A DNA stretch of 64,000 nucleotides from Nannobrachium achirus (GCA_963921795.1 OY997652.1:59698756-59762755), one strand, 5' to 3'. Positions 42,894-53,751 are shown, numbered from the stretch's first letter. Notes: generated from the letters alone by a model not told the origin. Made by a program: numbers and translations.

Positions 42894-42899
42894 TTATAA

Positions 42900-43879
42900 T
42901 CTATCTATAAATGCGAGAAGTCTCTGCGTGTCTGTCTGTCTGTGTGTCTGTAATCCGCGTATCTCGAGAACCGTTCGTCCCACCGGCTTCAGATTCGGCA
43001 TGCGCGTTCCCCGCCGCGGCACGGAGTGCAGTGCCGGGTCTCGACCCGACCCGACGCACGGTTTTCCCGAACCGGCGCGAAACGTTCGGAATCTCCTTAT
43101 GCGGGGTTGATTGTTGACATCAGGCTGTTCCGGAGGAAATCGGCGAAAGCTCTGACTCATTGTGACATCACTTCATAAAAGGCTCTGACATCACGTACGC
43201 CACATGAGTCAACAAAAAATCTCTGTGAGTGTGTATGTATGTATGTAATCCGCGTATCTCGAGAACCGTTCGTCCCACGGGCACGTGCGTTCTCCATATA
43301 TGGGCATAAAATGAATGCCCCCATATATGGGCATAAAATGGATTGCAGACAGACAGATACAGATATCTCCATATATGGACATAAATGGACAGAGGCAAAC
43401 AGATGGTCAAAGATCTCCATATATGGGCATAACATGGATGCAGACAGAAAGATACAGATATCTCCATATATGGGCATAAATGGACACAGGCAAACAGGTA
43501 TAATGAAGTTTGCATTAAAGGGGGAACCGGCACTGTGTCTGCAACACAGTTGGAGGCACAGACAGATACTCCATATATGGGCATAAAATGGACGCAGATA
43601 GACAGATATCTCCATATATGGGCATAAAATGGACCCAGAACTATAACTGCAGTGATCTCCATATATGGACATAAAATGGACGCCGACAGACAGACAGACA
43701 GATACAGATATCTCCATATATGGGCATAAATGGACACAGGCAGACAGATGGTCAAAACGGGTCCTATGAAAACAGGTATAATGGGGTTTGAATTAAAGGG
43801 CGGGGCATTCATTCCCTATTTACATTGTTCCGAGTTGGCCAGGTCGCCGACTAGACGCTGGGCCGCCCCCAGCTTCTAG
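42900..43879 (+). mobile_element. Helitron-A element with both termini
   Basis: Host A (42899), then TCTATCTATAAATGCGAGAA. It ends GCTGGGCCGCCCCCAGC (stem GCTGGG/CCCAGC) followed by TTCTAG and host T (43880). TC start, hairpin and CTAG end, with A/T flanks, are the textbook Helitron signature. It inserted 6 bp past the 3' end of the Helitron-B element. The interior is non-coding, with many TCTCCATATATGGGCATAAA units (43290-43730) and a duplicated ATCTCGAGAACCGTTCGTCC phrase. Non-autonomous. Confidence 0.88.
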
Positions 43880-43918
43880 TATAATATAAATGTGTATTAC
43901 AACTATCCTAAATTATAA

Positions 43919-44945
43919 TCTATCTATAAATGCGAGAAGTCTCTGTGTGTCTGTCTGTCTGTGTGTATGTAATCCGCGTATCTCGAGAACCGTTCATCCC
44001 ACCGGCTTCAGATTCTGCACGCGCGTTCCCCGCCGCGGCGCGGAGTGCAGTGCCCGGCCTCGACCCGACCCGATGAACGGTTTTCCCGAAACGGCGCGAA
44101 ACGTTCGGAATGTCCTTATGCGGAGCTGATTGTTGACATCAGGCTGTTCCGGAGGAAATCGGCGCAAGCGCCGACTCATTGTGACATCACATCATAAAGG
44201 GCTCTGACATCACGTACGCCAACTGAACAACGGGCATGATGGGTATTGCCTAACAACCGGAGGGGCATCATTCCCCATGGGTGGCAAAGCAAGCAGGCTG
44301 CGTATTACTGCTCAAGATGAAGACAGATACAGAGATATCTGTATGCCCCATATATGGGCATACAATGGACGCAGACAGAAATATATCTCCATATATGGGC
44401 ATAAATGGACACAGGCAAACTGATAAATGGGGTTTGTGTTAAAGGGTGGGGCATTCATTCCATATTTACACCGTTCTCGAGTAGGCCGGTCCCCGACTAG
44501 ACGATTGGCCACCCGAAGGGCAGAGATCTCCATATATGGACATAAAAGGGACTCAGGCAGACAGATACAGAGATCTCCATATATGGGCATAAATGGACAC
44601 ACGCAAACAGATGGTCAAAATGGGTCCTATGACAAAAGTTATAATGCGGTTTGCATTAAAGGGTGGGGAATTCATTCCCTATTTACATTGTTCCCGAGTA
44701 GGCCGGCACCCGACTAGACGCTTGGCCGCCCAAAGAGCAGAGATCTCCATAATGGGCATAAAAGGGACACAGACAGACAGATACAGATACAGAGATCTCC
44801 ATATATGGGCATAAATGGACACAGGCAAACAGATGGTCAAAACAGGTTGTATGACAACAGGTATAATGGGGTTTGCATTAATAAAGGGCGGGGCATTCAT
44901 TCCCTATTTACATCATTCCCGAGTTGGCCAGGTCGCCGACTAGAC
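43919..44945 (+). mobile_element. Helitron-A second copy, 3' end lost
   Basis: Host A then TCTATCTATAAATGCGAGAA, nearly identical to the first copy for ~300 bp. The last ~500 bp consist of ~220-bp tandem units (GCATTCATTCC...GACTAGACG...CTCCATATATGGGC) at about 44454, 44670 and 44895. The sequence leaves the family at CGACTAGACTTCGAG, so the GCTGGG hairpin and CTAG end are missing. Confidence 0.82.
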
Positions 44946-45175
44946 TTCGAGTACACTATAATCGAGTACACTATAATGGATTATCACTGTGATTATAATG
45001 CACTATAAAGTATTAATGTATTACATTATAGGCTAAAGATTCCATTTAATGGCATTTCTATCTCTGACTATCATTTAGCTGGGGACCCCCTGGAACACCC
45101 CCCAAGGACCCCACTTTGAGAACCACAACAGTTTTGCTGTCCATCAGTCCAGCGTGTGCGGTCAAAACCATTACA

Positions 45176-45404
45176 AGACCTTGGCACCGTCCTGCACAGA
45201 AATGATTGGTATGTTTAAACGCCATTAGATTTGAAAGCACAGGCACACAGAGTTGCACAGCAGAATCCTGTGTCTATTTCAGGGGTTCTTTGCATCTTTT
45301 TTGACTCGCGGCACCCCTGTAAATAACTTTTTCATCCACGGCTCCCCTGAATGTTAATTATTTTAATCTTACGTGATATTGCGCTACGTAAATGATCGAT
45401 TACA
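45176..45404. repeat. Partner of the 39725-39955 duplication
   Basis: Starts AGACCTTGGCACCGTCCTGC, one base different from the other copy. The upstream sequence here (CATCAGTCCAGCGTGTGCGG) instead matches 46835-46868. Confidence 0.9.
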
Positions 45405-45414
45405 TCTCCTGTAT

Positions 45415-45574
45415 TGACTTGATTATGCTTAGTTCAGTGTGGTATCAAGCTCCGGAAATAGCCGACCTCCAAGCTTACAGTAAGCTTGGAGGTCTGCTAT
45501 TTTTGATATTTTCACCATAAGGCCCTTTTAAAAATGTCAGCCCCTGCCTCTCTAACATTCTCTGCATGTCCCTG
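45415..45574. mobile_element. 5'-truncated CAGGCACGTGCACAC-family hAT
   Basis: Starts within TATTGACTTGATTATGCTTA, contains a hairpin (45454-45504) and ends TCTCTGCATGTCCCTG. The left half of the element is missing. Confidence 0.78.
45454..45504. repeat. Dispersed hairpin, GACCTCC variant without tip
   Basis: GGAAATAGCCGACCTCCAAGCTTAC immediately meets AGTAAGCTTGGAGGTCTGC; both arms are truncated at the same base. Confidence 0.9.
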
Positions 45575-46050
45575 CCCTTGTGTATTTAACAGAGAAAATT
45601 GTGTGCTAATACATAAGCGCGAACGTGTACACGTGTACACTACTCCAAAGGCCTGTGTATCATTAGCACTGGAATTCAACTTTCTACCCCAGCCATTGCT
45701 TTGTCTGACTCACATTCTGTGCTTTTACACATTTTGTTTGACAAGCCTTTTCAGCTGTACGCGAACGCGGCCAAATATTTCCTCTACTCCGCCTCTCTGG
45801 TTTTCAAATATTAATGTTCTGTGGGCTTCATCATCATCCCAAGCCCTGTTCAGCTCAACTGCTGCAAATAACGTAACCACTTAAATGTAATATAGTTTGG
45901 GGACCGGAGTCCGCCAGTGGTCTATATTCTGTACACGGTCCCATCCTTGAAAATTGTTGTTTTATGTTCACCTATAAGGACATGCCCAAAACAGGGACAC
46001 CAGGTCAAAAGTGGTTAAAGAAAGCATGTGTTACAGTTAGTTTTAGAAAC

Positions 46051-46392
46051 CAGTTAGATTGGGAAAGGAGCGCTTGTTTTTGTTAACCTGGATGTGGAAG
46101 AAGTTCACCTGGATGTGGAAGAAGCCCATGTCTCAGTGGTAGCTGGTGAATGATACTATGCCTAAACCTAACCCTAACCTCAGTAAAACTATGCTTAAAC
46201 CTAACCCTAACGTCAGTAAAACTATGCCTAAACCTAACCCTAATCCTAACCCTAACCTCAGTAAAACTATGCCTAAACCTAACCCTAATCCTAATCCTAA
46301 CCTCAAATTATTCCTAGTTCCCCGAAGAAGGCACCGCCTGCTCCACCTTGTGCCCAAAAACGAGCGCTCCTGTTCTCAATCTAGCTGAATCT
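46051..46392. mobile_element. MITE with CCCTAA-like repeats, second copy
   Basis: CAGTTAGATTGGGAAAGGAG at left and TGTTCTCAATCTAGCTG at right. The interior has four ACTATGCYTAAACC units each followed by CTAACCCTAA-type repeats (46156-46305). Confidence 0.75.
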
Positions 46393-46829
46393 CAAACTAA
46401 CTGTGACATATATACTGTAACTACCAAAGCCTATTAACTTGAAGATGGTACTAGCATAGAGTATGCTAACGCAGTGCTCTCAAACGTTTTCAAGGAAAAC
46501 GTTTGAAAAAAACGTCTGACACTTATTAGCCCCAAGGACCCCCATTTGAAAATATACGCCAGGGACCCCCATTAGAGACGATTTTTTACAACTCTAGCAG
46601 TGATTCCCAGCTACCAAGGACATGCATTAAAGGCTACAGATCCCATTTAATGGCATTTCTATCCCTGGGACCCCAATTTATAATGTAAAATCAATGTGAA
46701 TTTAACTCTGAGAGTGTACAAACGGAACCAAATGGACCCGTCAGGGTCCATTTGGTTTCTTGGGGTCCTTGGTGCCCAAGGACCCCTGGGTGCCCCCGGA
46801 CCCCACTTTGAGAACCACAACAGTTATGC

Positions 46830-47290
46830 TGTCCATCAATCCAGCGTGTGTGTTCAAAACCATTACATGGTCCATCCCGGCAATGACTTCACGAGGTGAC
46901 GTCACAGTGCCGCACCTGGGCGAGCGATCCCCTCTCCACTCTGTTACCGCGGCAACGTGCCAAACACACGTCTCCGGGGGAAACCCTGAACATCCCAGCG
47001 ACATGTGACTAACACACTCTGTATGGGATGACTGCATGACTGCCACAGCTGCGTGCCAGACGGCCAGGTCATGCCTAATGGCTACACTGTTCTTTCCCCT
47101 ACAAGTTCAAAGGGGCCCCACCATGCTTTTCAAAATATATATGTTATATAAATATGGGTCCATAACACGGTTTTGTACAGGTTTTAGCCTAAACAACCAT
47201 TCGGATATTGAAATGTCATGTTCTGTAATTCCAAGCCGTTTCAGATGCAATACGGAAATGCCCTTTGTTGGCAACAGGGCACTGCCTTTG
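46830..47290. other. No gene recognised
   Basis: After the CCATCAATCCAGCGTGTGTG duplication (also 45140) there is ~400 bp without recognised repeats or coding domains. Confidence 0.4.
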
Positions 47291-47291
47291 A

Positions 47292-47355
47292 GCTAAAATT
47301 GGAACTATACAGAGAATATTAGAGAACCACGATGGGAACCATGTAGAGTCAATTG

Positions 47356-47386
<31 letters not shown>

Positions 47387-47388
47387 CC
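47292..47388. repeat. Short imperfect palindrome
   Basis: AGCTAAAATTGGAACTATACAGAGA mirrored by TCTCTGTATCGTTCCAATTTTAG. Probably a small MITE. Confidence 0.6.
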
Positions 47389-48110
47389 ACTTTACTTCAT
47401 GGTTCCACCTCATATATATAGTCTCAATAGCCTCCCAAAAGGTACCGCCCTCTTCTCGATGGGGCCCAATAGGAAATGAGCCCCCTGAGACATAAGCAAG
47501 GGGCAGATTTCAAAAGAGTACCGTTGAGACACGCCCATTCTGAAAATCACTGAAATTAAAGGCAAGGCTTCAAGTGAATGAATGTTTTCTTGGTCGCAGA
47601 ACCTGAAAAGATTTTGTACCAGGGACCCCCAGCATTTTTTTATCTACCAGTAGATCACACTTTTAATTGACCATTCTACATGTACAGTATTATGTATTAC
47701 CTTTTTAATGGATTTATTATTATTTATTTTTAAATGTAGCCGGTTAAATTGTTCATACATTTTCGTGGTATTAACGACCGTAAAATGTGTTTTCATTTGT
47801 GGTGTACTAAACAGCTGCAGAGACAGGGAGACCCCTTCCAAACACGCCATAGCAGAATATCGCTATGGGAATATAGAGCTATTCAACGTACAACAATATC
47901 ATTACATAGGATGATGATTGTCCATTTTGTGGGGATTTCAATTGTGAAGAAAAAAGAAAAACAGTGGCCCATAACTGCCTCTCTTCTTTCAGCAGCCCAG
48001 CTTTGCTGCACCTTGTTAAAAAAAGAGAAAGAATGTAGAAGAGAGAAAAAAAGAGGATCAAAAACAATTCATTCATAATGGATGAATGCAGTGGCGTCAG
48101 TTCAGCAAAA

Positions 48111-48226
48111 GCTAAGGTATGGCAACATGACTGGTGTCTTGCACACGCGCCTGGCAACATGACTGGTGTCTTGCACGCGCGCGAAGGCGTGCGTGCAAGA
48201 CACCAGTCATGTTGCCATACCTTAGC
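48111..48226. repeat. Strong hairpin (GCTAAGGTATGGCAACATGA), second family
   Basis: Arms of ~40 bp: GCTAAGGTATGGCAACATGA then CTGGTGTCTTGCA, mirrored by TGCAAGACACCAG and TCATGTTGCCATACCTTAGC. CAACATGACTGGTGTCTTGC is repeated within the left side. It is unrelated in sequence to the GATCTACAAG hairpin. Confidence 0.9.
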
Positions 48227-48297
48227 AACAGGCATGATGAATGTATTGCAAGTACATGTTATTTTTTTCCCCCTGTAGCCAAGGTCTGGCAGCTACT

Positions 48298-48871
48298 AGG
48301 GATGTAACGATATAGTAACTGAATCAAAAAATTGATTTTAATTTGCAATGATCTACTATAGCCTATCGTTAGCGAAAGAAAAATATCGTACCGTTTTGGC
48401 TTTATATCGTATTGTATCGTTTTAAAATGCGGTAATCGGTGTCGAATCGGTTTGCAATGCAAATAATTGATTGTATGGAAAGTATTTGTGCCTTGTATTT
48501 GGCAATTTTAAGAGGGAAAATGAAAAAGAGGGGTCTAATTACCATTCCATTCTCTTGGTCTATCGATAAATGTGTGTAATCTCTGTGTTCATGTCAAGGT
48601 GGGTTTGTCCATATGTGTTGAAATATAATGTCCATGTATTTGCTAGATAATCACAGCGTTTACTTCCATAATAATAGATTTTTTACATGTTTTACACAGA
48701 TTACATTTCTTGGCTAAATACTTACTATATGGATTTTAAATCATTGAACCGAATCGTATCGCATCGCCATGAATAAGCCAATATCGTCCATGTATTGTAT
48801 ATCGCTAACCATGTATCGTGAAGGCATCGTATCGCTGTTAAATGTATCGCTACACCCCTATAGCAGCTACC
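48298..48871. mobile_element. Nested hAT-like element (TAGGGATGTAACGATA...)
   Basis: TAGGGATGTAACGATA at left, ATCGCTACACCCCTA at right. GCAGCTAC occurs just left (48290-48297) and again 2 bp beyond the right end, consistent with an 8-bp duplication. The interior is ATCG-rich, as at 27300-27710. Confidence 0.75.
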
Positions 48872-49173
48872 ATGACTTGCCATACCCAATTGACACCTCT
48901 GGATGGATGCTTGTCCGAACCTGATGCGGTGTGGGACTACAACCAAAGATTCCCTGCAAAGGGTGTGACCACTGGAAGATCTGTCCTGGAACTAGATGTG
49001 TTTGATGACTAAAACGAAAGAAATAATCCAATTACGTTAAACCGCAGACTAATGTGAAAAGCAGATAACTACCGATCAGCGCTCCGACACGATGATCTCA
49101 TCAGTGAGAGTATACAGCCAGGCAATTGGGAGTAATGGCTCATTTTGTACTCTGTCGTGTACCGGTGCCGCGC

Positions 49174-49251
49174 GCTGAAAACAGCCGATCTACAAGGTCA
49201 CAACGCGCGGCAGTGCGACAAGTCGCGAGCTTGTAGATCAGATATTTTCTG
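49174..49251. repeat. Dispersed hairpin, imperfect tip
   Basis: CGCTGAAAACAGCCGATCTA and CAAGGTCACAACGCGCGGCA; right GTCGCGAGCTTGTAGATCAG then ATATTTTCTGC. Confidence 0.7.
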
Positions 49252-49277
49252 CTATATAAACCAGGCTGAAGGGAGAG

Positions 49278-49715
49278 CAGGGACGTGCAGAGGATGTTAG
49301 AGAGGCAGGGGCTGACATTTCTAAAAGGGCCTTTTGGTGGAAATATAAAAAATTGCCGACCTCCAAGCTCGCAGCGACGCGTTGTGATCTTGGAGGTCGG
49401 CTATTTTCGCTACTTGATACCACACTAAACTAAGCATAAGAAAGGCAATAGCCTACTGGAGATGTGATGTCTGAATTTCTGCACAGTGAGGGCAATTCTT
49501 TCAACATAAGACGTTGTGTTCAAGTTCAGGAGAGTTTGGACAAAGGCAATTCTCTTGAACACCGCCTTCAGGTATGGCATGGAAAGAGGGGCATTTGCAT
49601 TTCTTTCCCCATGGTAAAAACTGCGTTCATGGTTCTGGAGAGGGCACTTTTTTTACAGACGGATAAAAGGGCAGGGGCTCAAGCCCCCTTTGATATCTAC
49701 GTGTGCACGTGCCTG
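49278..49715. mobile_element. hAT-type element (CAGGGACGTGCAGAG family)
   Basis: Perfect 8-bp duplication AGGGAGAG (49270-49277, 49716-49723). Ends CAGGGACGTGCAGAGGATG and TGTGCACGTGCCTG. Hairpin at 49349-49408 (GACCTCC variant). Confidence 0.94.
49349..49408. repeat. Dispersed hairpin, GACCTCC variant
   Basis: AAAAATTGCCGACCTCCAAG, CTCGCAGCGACGCGTTGTGA, TCTTGGAGGTCGGCTATTTT. Confidence 0.85.
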
Positions 49716-49723
49716 AGGGAGAG

Positions 49724-50400
49724 AAACAGAGAGAGAGACAGAGAGAGAAACAGAGAGAGGGATGGATGAACTCAGAGAAGGTGGAGCACATTGTTGGAAA
49801 AGGAGGACGGGCCTTGTCGACATCGGTCCACCCCCTCCCCCTTCATCCCCCTCCCATCGTCGTCGACAGTGCTCCACCCCCTCCCCCCTCCCCTTCCCCC
49901 TCCCCACTCCCACTGCAGACACACAGATAAGCTTTTCCTATAGAGCTTCCACCGCAAGCCTATCATGTAATAGTAGAAACATATGCGCTCGGCGCTGCTG
50001 CTGTGCTGTGCTGTGCTGTGCTGTGTGCGCTGACATAATGCGTTGTGCAAAAAAGCCCTGCCGGGTCCACAGGGAGGGTGGGGGAAAGATGGTGCGCGGA
50101 GAAACACTATTAATTCCTCCTCATTATTTCCCTTTCCCTTTCTTTCCCTTCCTGTTTACCTTTGTCGAAGTGCAATATATCGAACGACCAATTCCTCGTT
50201 GGGCTTTTTGACTGGGTGTGTGTTGTTGTGGGGTTCTCCCCGAGTTCCCTGCCTTTGCCTTGAGTCGTGCAGTTTTAACGGTAGTGCAACTTGGCGATTC
50301 CCCCTCCTCCCTCAATTCTCTCTTTTCCTCAAATTGTGTTCTCGCCTCTCACCAACGGCCCATATGAACTTGTGTTTTGTTCGCAGAATGTTTCATTCTG
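49724..50400. other. No gene recognised; purine/pyrimidine-biased DNA
   Basis: Includes GAGAGACAGAGAGAGAAACA, C-rich CCCTCCCCC stretches and (TGTGC)n at 50000-50025. Open frames on both strands reflect composition. No recognisable domain. Confidence 0.4.
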
Positions 50401-50408
50401 CATCTTAC

Positions 50409-50891
50409 CAGGGGTGTCGCACCAAATGCTGGGCCCTGGTTACAAGGATTCACTCACATTTTGTGCTTTAACTGTTGAAAAATTGCAGATATGCAAGCTC
50501 ACAGCACGGCACTGAGTGCCGCGCTGGGAGCTTGTAGATCTGCTATTTTTGAAAAATCGTCAAAATTTGTGCTGAGTCTGAATATTTCAAATCCTTTTTT
50601 GAAAAAACGATGTTTCTATGTCAGTGGTGCTCAAACTTTTTCATGTGAAGGAGCGGGTGTGAAGGACCCCCAAAATGATATGTATTTGGCCAGAGACCCC
50701 CATCTCAAAATATCTAGTTCCAGGGACTCCCCCAGAAGCAAAATTTTAGTTACGAAACGTTCGCTTAAAAACAGCTCAGCGCTGTGAGCTTGTATATCTG
50801 CTATTTTTTCAGTCGCTAAAGACAGGCCCCTCCACCTTGGGCCCTAGTAACTCAGTCCCACTCCCCCCCCCACACACTTGTGACGCCCCTG
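50409..50891. mobile_element. hAT-like element (CAGGGGTGTCGCACC...)
   Basis: Ends CAGGGGTGTCGCACCAAAT and CTTGTGACGCCCCTG. No convincing 8-bp duplication. Left hairpin at 50475-50553; the second hairpin survives only as its right arm (50775-50807). Confidence 0.8.
50475..50553. repeat. Dispersed hairpin
   Basis: TTGAAAAATTGCAGATATGC, AAGCTCACAGCACGGCACTG, AGTGCCGCGCTGGGAGCTTG, TAGATCTGCTATTTTTGAA. Confidence 0.87.
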
Positions 50892-51322
50892 TTTCTACAG
50901 TAAGGGCTCCTCTCTCTCTCTCTTGCCTTCTCGCACTCGCTCACCTTTCTCTCTCTCCCTCTCTCTCCCTCTCTCTCTCTCTCTCCCTCTCTCTCTGTCT
51001 CTCTGCGTTGCGCTTCGCTCCATTGTGAGTGTGTCAGAACAAGTCCTAGGAAGAGGGCTCGTGAGATGTTTTTTAAAAAGTTGAACAAAAGTCCTTGACA
51101 GCTGCGCATTTGTCTTGGCGTCTACTTTTGAGCAAATTCCATCCCACCCTCCCTCCCTCTCGCTCTCTCTCTCCGTAACGCTCGCATTCTCACACCGAGC
51201 TAAACTCCCCCCCTTTTCTGTTTCCATCAGTTTTTCCTCTCGCCCTCCGCACTCCCCCCCCCCCCCCCCCCCCCTCTCCTCTCCTCTCTCCTCTCTCTCC
51301 TCATGTCAATTTACTACAACCC
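50892..51322. other. CT-rich low-complexity region
   Basis: Repeated CTCTCTCCCTCTC blocks, CCTCCCTCCCTCT, a poly-C run (51253-51272) and CTCTCCTCTCC. No gene seen. Confidence 0.6.
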
Positions 51323-51326
51323 TTAA

Positions 51327-51678
51327 AGGAGTAGTTCACCCCTAAAATGACTTTGTTTCTATTGATTACTCAAGCCACGGAGACTTGAAAAATGTGTCCG
51401 AAAAATGTTTTGATTATTATATTGTCGCATTCCTAAGACAAAAAATGTATTAAAGTAAACTTACCCCGACAGTTTCCCCATCCAGTGCCATGCATTTTGG
51501 ACCCCATCCAGGGCCATGCATGTGGGTCCCCATCCAGAATCAATGGGGATACATTTACTATAATCACATTTTAGGAATGCGACAAATACAAAAATATTAT
51601 ATATATATTATTGAATTCAAGTCTCCATGGTGTGAGTAATCAATAGGAAAAAAAGTAATTTTGGGGCGAACTACTCCT
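51327..51678. mobile_element. TTAA-flanked MITE (AGGAGTAGTTCACCCCT...)
   Basis: TTAA at 51323-51326 and 51679-51682. AGGAGTAGTTCACCCC and GGGGCGAACTACTCCT ends. Same family as 13820-14114. Confidence 0.85.
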
Positions 51679-51930
51679 TTAACCCATCCCCTCTCAGAGG
51701 TGGAAAGTAACTTACCCAAGTATGTACTTAGGTACAGGTACTTTTTTCTGTACTTGCTTTAACCCAATAATGCACTGTTTTATACCTGGGCTATTCGAAA
51801 ATGGTCTACAAGGCGAGCTCACAATTTTCAATCAGGTTTGAGTACTTTTGAACTTTTAAAAAAAAATTGTGAATACAATACTTTCAAATTGTGGTATTGT
51901 ACTTTTACTTACGAAGAAAAAAGCAGATTT

Positions 51931-51937
51931 CTCTCTC

Positions 51938-51980
<43 letters not shown>
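51931..51980. repeat. (TC)n microsatellite
   Basis: About 25 TC units with one CCC interruption. Confidence 0.93.
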
Positions 51981-51986
<6 letters not shown>

Positions 51987-52126
51987 TGAGAGGGATCGCT
52001 AGCTTCCAGCCCTTGCATGGAGAACAGATTTGGTTATTTATGACGACTACATTCCTCTGTTCCAGGCTCCCTAAAGTCAAGAATGATCTGAGCTATTCAG
52101 TGGAGGGGGAGTATGAATCGGTGCGC

Positions 52127-52192
<66 letters not shown>

Positions 52193-52199
52193 GTGTGTG
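52127..52199. repeat. (GT)n microsatellite
   Basis: About 35 GT units with GC interruptions at the ends. Confidence 0.95.
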
Positions 52200-52328
52200 C
52201 TAGGCCGTGGCAGACGGAGAGAGAGACACTGGAAGTTAGACAGACAGGGGCGTCACAAGTGGGGGGAATGGACTGAGTTACTAGGGCCCAAGGCGGAGGG
52301 GCCTTCATTATTTTATACTTTAGCTATT

Positions 52329-52404
52329 GAAAAAATAGCAGATATACAAGCTCCCAGCGTGGCACCGAGTGCCGCACTGCGAGCTTGTAGATCTGCTATT
52401 TTTT
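52329..52404. repeat. Dispersed hairpin, left of pair
   Basis: GAAAAAATAGCAGATATACA, AGCTCCCAGCGTGGCACCG, AGTGCCGCACTGCGAGCTTG, TAGATCTGCTATTTTTT. Confidence 0.85.
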
Positions 52405-52646
52405 GAAAAGGCGTGAAAATTGTGTGCAAATCTTTGAATATTATGTATTTTTTAAGCGAACATTTTGTAACTCAAATTTTGCTTCTGGGGAGTCCCTGGA
52501 ACTAAATATTTTGAGATGGGGGTTTGTGGCCAAATCATTTTGGGGGTCCTTCACACATAGAAACATAGGTTTTAAAAAAAAAGAAGCAAAAAATGGAAAA
52601 AGGATTTGAAATATTCAAAGACCTGCACGCATTGTCACGATTTTTC

Positions 52647-52697
52647 AAAAATAGCAGATCTACTAGCTCACAGTGAGCTTGCAGATCTGCTATTTTT
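52647..52697. repeat. Dispersed hairpin, right of pair, no tip
   Basis: AAAAATAGCAGATCTACTAG, CTCACAGTGAG, CTTGCAGATCTGCTATTTTT. Confidence 0.85.
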
Positions 52698-53020
52698 CAA
52701 TAGTTAAAGCACAAAATGTGAGTGAATCCTTGCACCCAGGGCCCAGCATTTGGTGCGTCACCCCTGCAGACAGACACAGAGATTCTAAATGAGTCTAGCA
52801 TCAGACCATTACCATGGCAGCCAAGTTCAAGGGCCTGTCAACGCTACGTCCAACACAACTTAAGAAATGGCTGCTTGAGGGCTGATTATCTTTCAGGTTT
52901 GTATGTCGCGAGTCTACTACGCGAGGGCCCCCCCACGAGGGCCTCTGGCCGCTAATTTTTAAAACATCGAAGACCCCTTGCTCTGCTGTATGTTGGTGGG
53001 GCTGGCGGTGTAGACTAGAG

Positions 53021-53417
53021 CAGGGGTCTTCAACGTTTTCAGGCCAAGGACACCTTAGTCGAGAGAGAGAGAGATGAAGCAACTCAGTTTCGTTTGACAG
53101 CACAATCATCAGTGTATTTTGGATTCATGTCAATTTGTGTTTCCAGATATTTAACCACTTGAACCACCAATAAACTTGACGTTTCACTCTGTACTTCGTC
53201 TGCTCTTTTCCCCCTCTACACCAAACCTCATTGCCGAAGAGGCGTTGTGAGCTTGTAGATGGGCTATTTTAGGCCAAAGTTCTCAGAATATGGACACTGG
53301 GGTTCAAGTGGTTAATATAGAAAAGGACAAAAAAAAGTGTCAATCGTACAACTTATTTGGGCCACCCCCTGTAGTAACTCTGAGGACCCCCTAGGGGTCC
53401 CTGTTGAAGACCCCCTG
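53021..53417. mobile_element. hAT-type element (CAGGGGTCTTCAACG...)
   Basis: Ends CAGGGGTCTTCAACGTTTTC and CCTGTTGAAGACCCCCTG. 8-bp duplication GACTAGAG/GACCAGAG with one mismatch. Reverse orientation relative to 22047 and 25252. Only half of the hairpin remains (53239-53277). Confidence 0.88.
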
Positions 53418-53751
53418 GACCAGAGAGACTGAAGGGAGGGAGGATCAGAGGTCTCCGGGATGAGATGAGAAGCAGACTTGCGGGGAGGAGGGCAAGAGAG
53501 CCCTTCACTCCTTCCAGGGGGGGAATGTAAACATGGGGACTTCACTCACAGTAACCATAGCGCTGTTTTCTCATGGCAATCCTCTTTAATGAAGATAAAC
53601 GGTTGTTAATAATACACTGTACTAATCGACATGTCTTAATCCATTTGGACCGGGTAGCTCACAGTGCCGCGCTGCAAGCTTGTAGATCTGCTATTTTTTT
53701 TTTTCAATCGCGAACATTTGAATTTTGACCGGATTTTGACCCAATTCTATA

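Larger units (their letters stand above)
48089..48901. mobile_element. hAT-type MITE (CAGTGGCGTCAGTT...), reverse copy of 4957
   Basis: Ends CAGTGGCGTCAGTTCAG and CCAATTGACACCTCTG. 8-bp duplication GATGAATG/GATGGATG with one mismatch. Contains the ATGGCAACATGACTGG hairpin (48111-48226) and a nested TAGGGATGTAACGAT element (48298-48871). Confidence 0.88.
52245..52766. mobile_element. hAT-type element (CAGGGGCGTCAC family)
   Basis: Ends CAGGGGCGTCACAAGTGG and GGTGCGTCACCCCTG. 8-bp duplication TAGACAGA/CAGACAGA with one mismatch. Two hairpins: 52329-52404 and 52647-52697. Confidence 0.9.

Noticed and set aside
42894..43812. Long frames (up to 214 residues) rich in CPYMEI/YAHIW repeats
   Set aside because: They are translations of the CCATATATGGGCAT tandem repeats inside Helitron-A. 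The frame exists only because the repeat lacks stops.
50409..50891. 8-bp target duplication for this hAT copy
   Set aside because: CATCTTAC on the left and TTTCTACA on the right do not match well enough; the family call rests on ends and content only.
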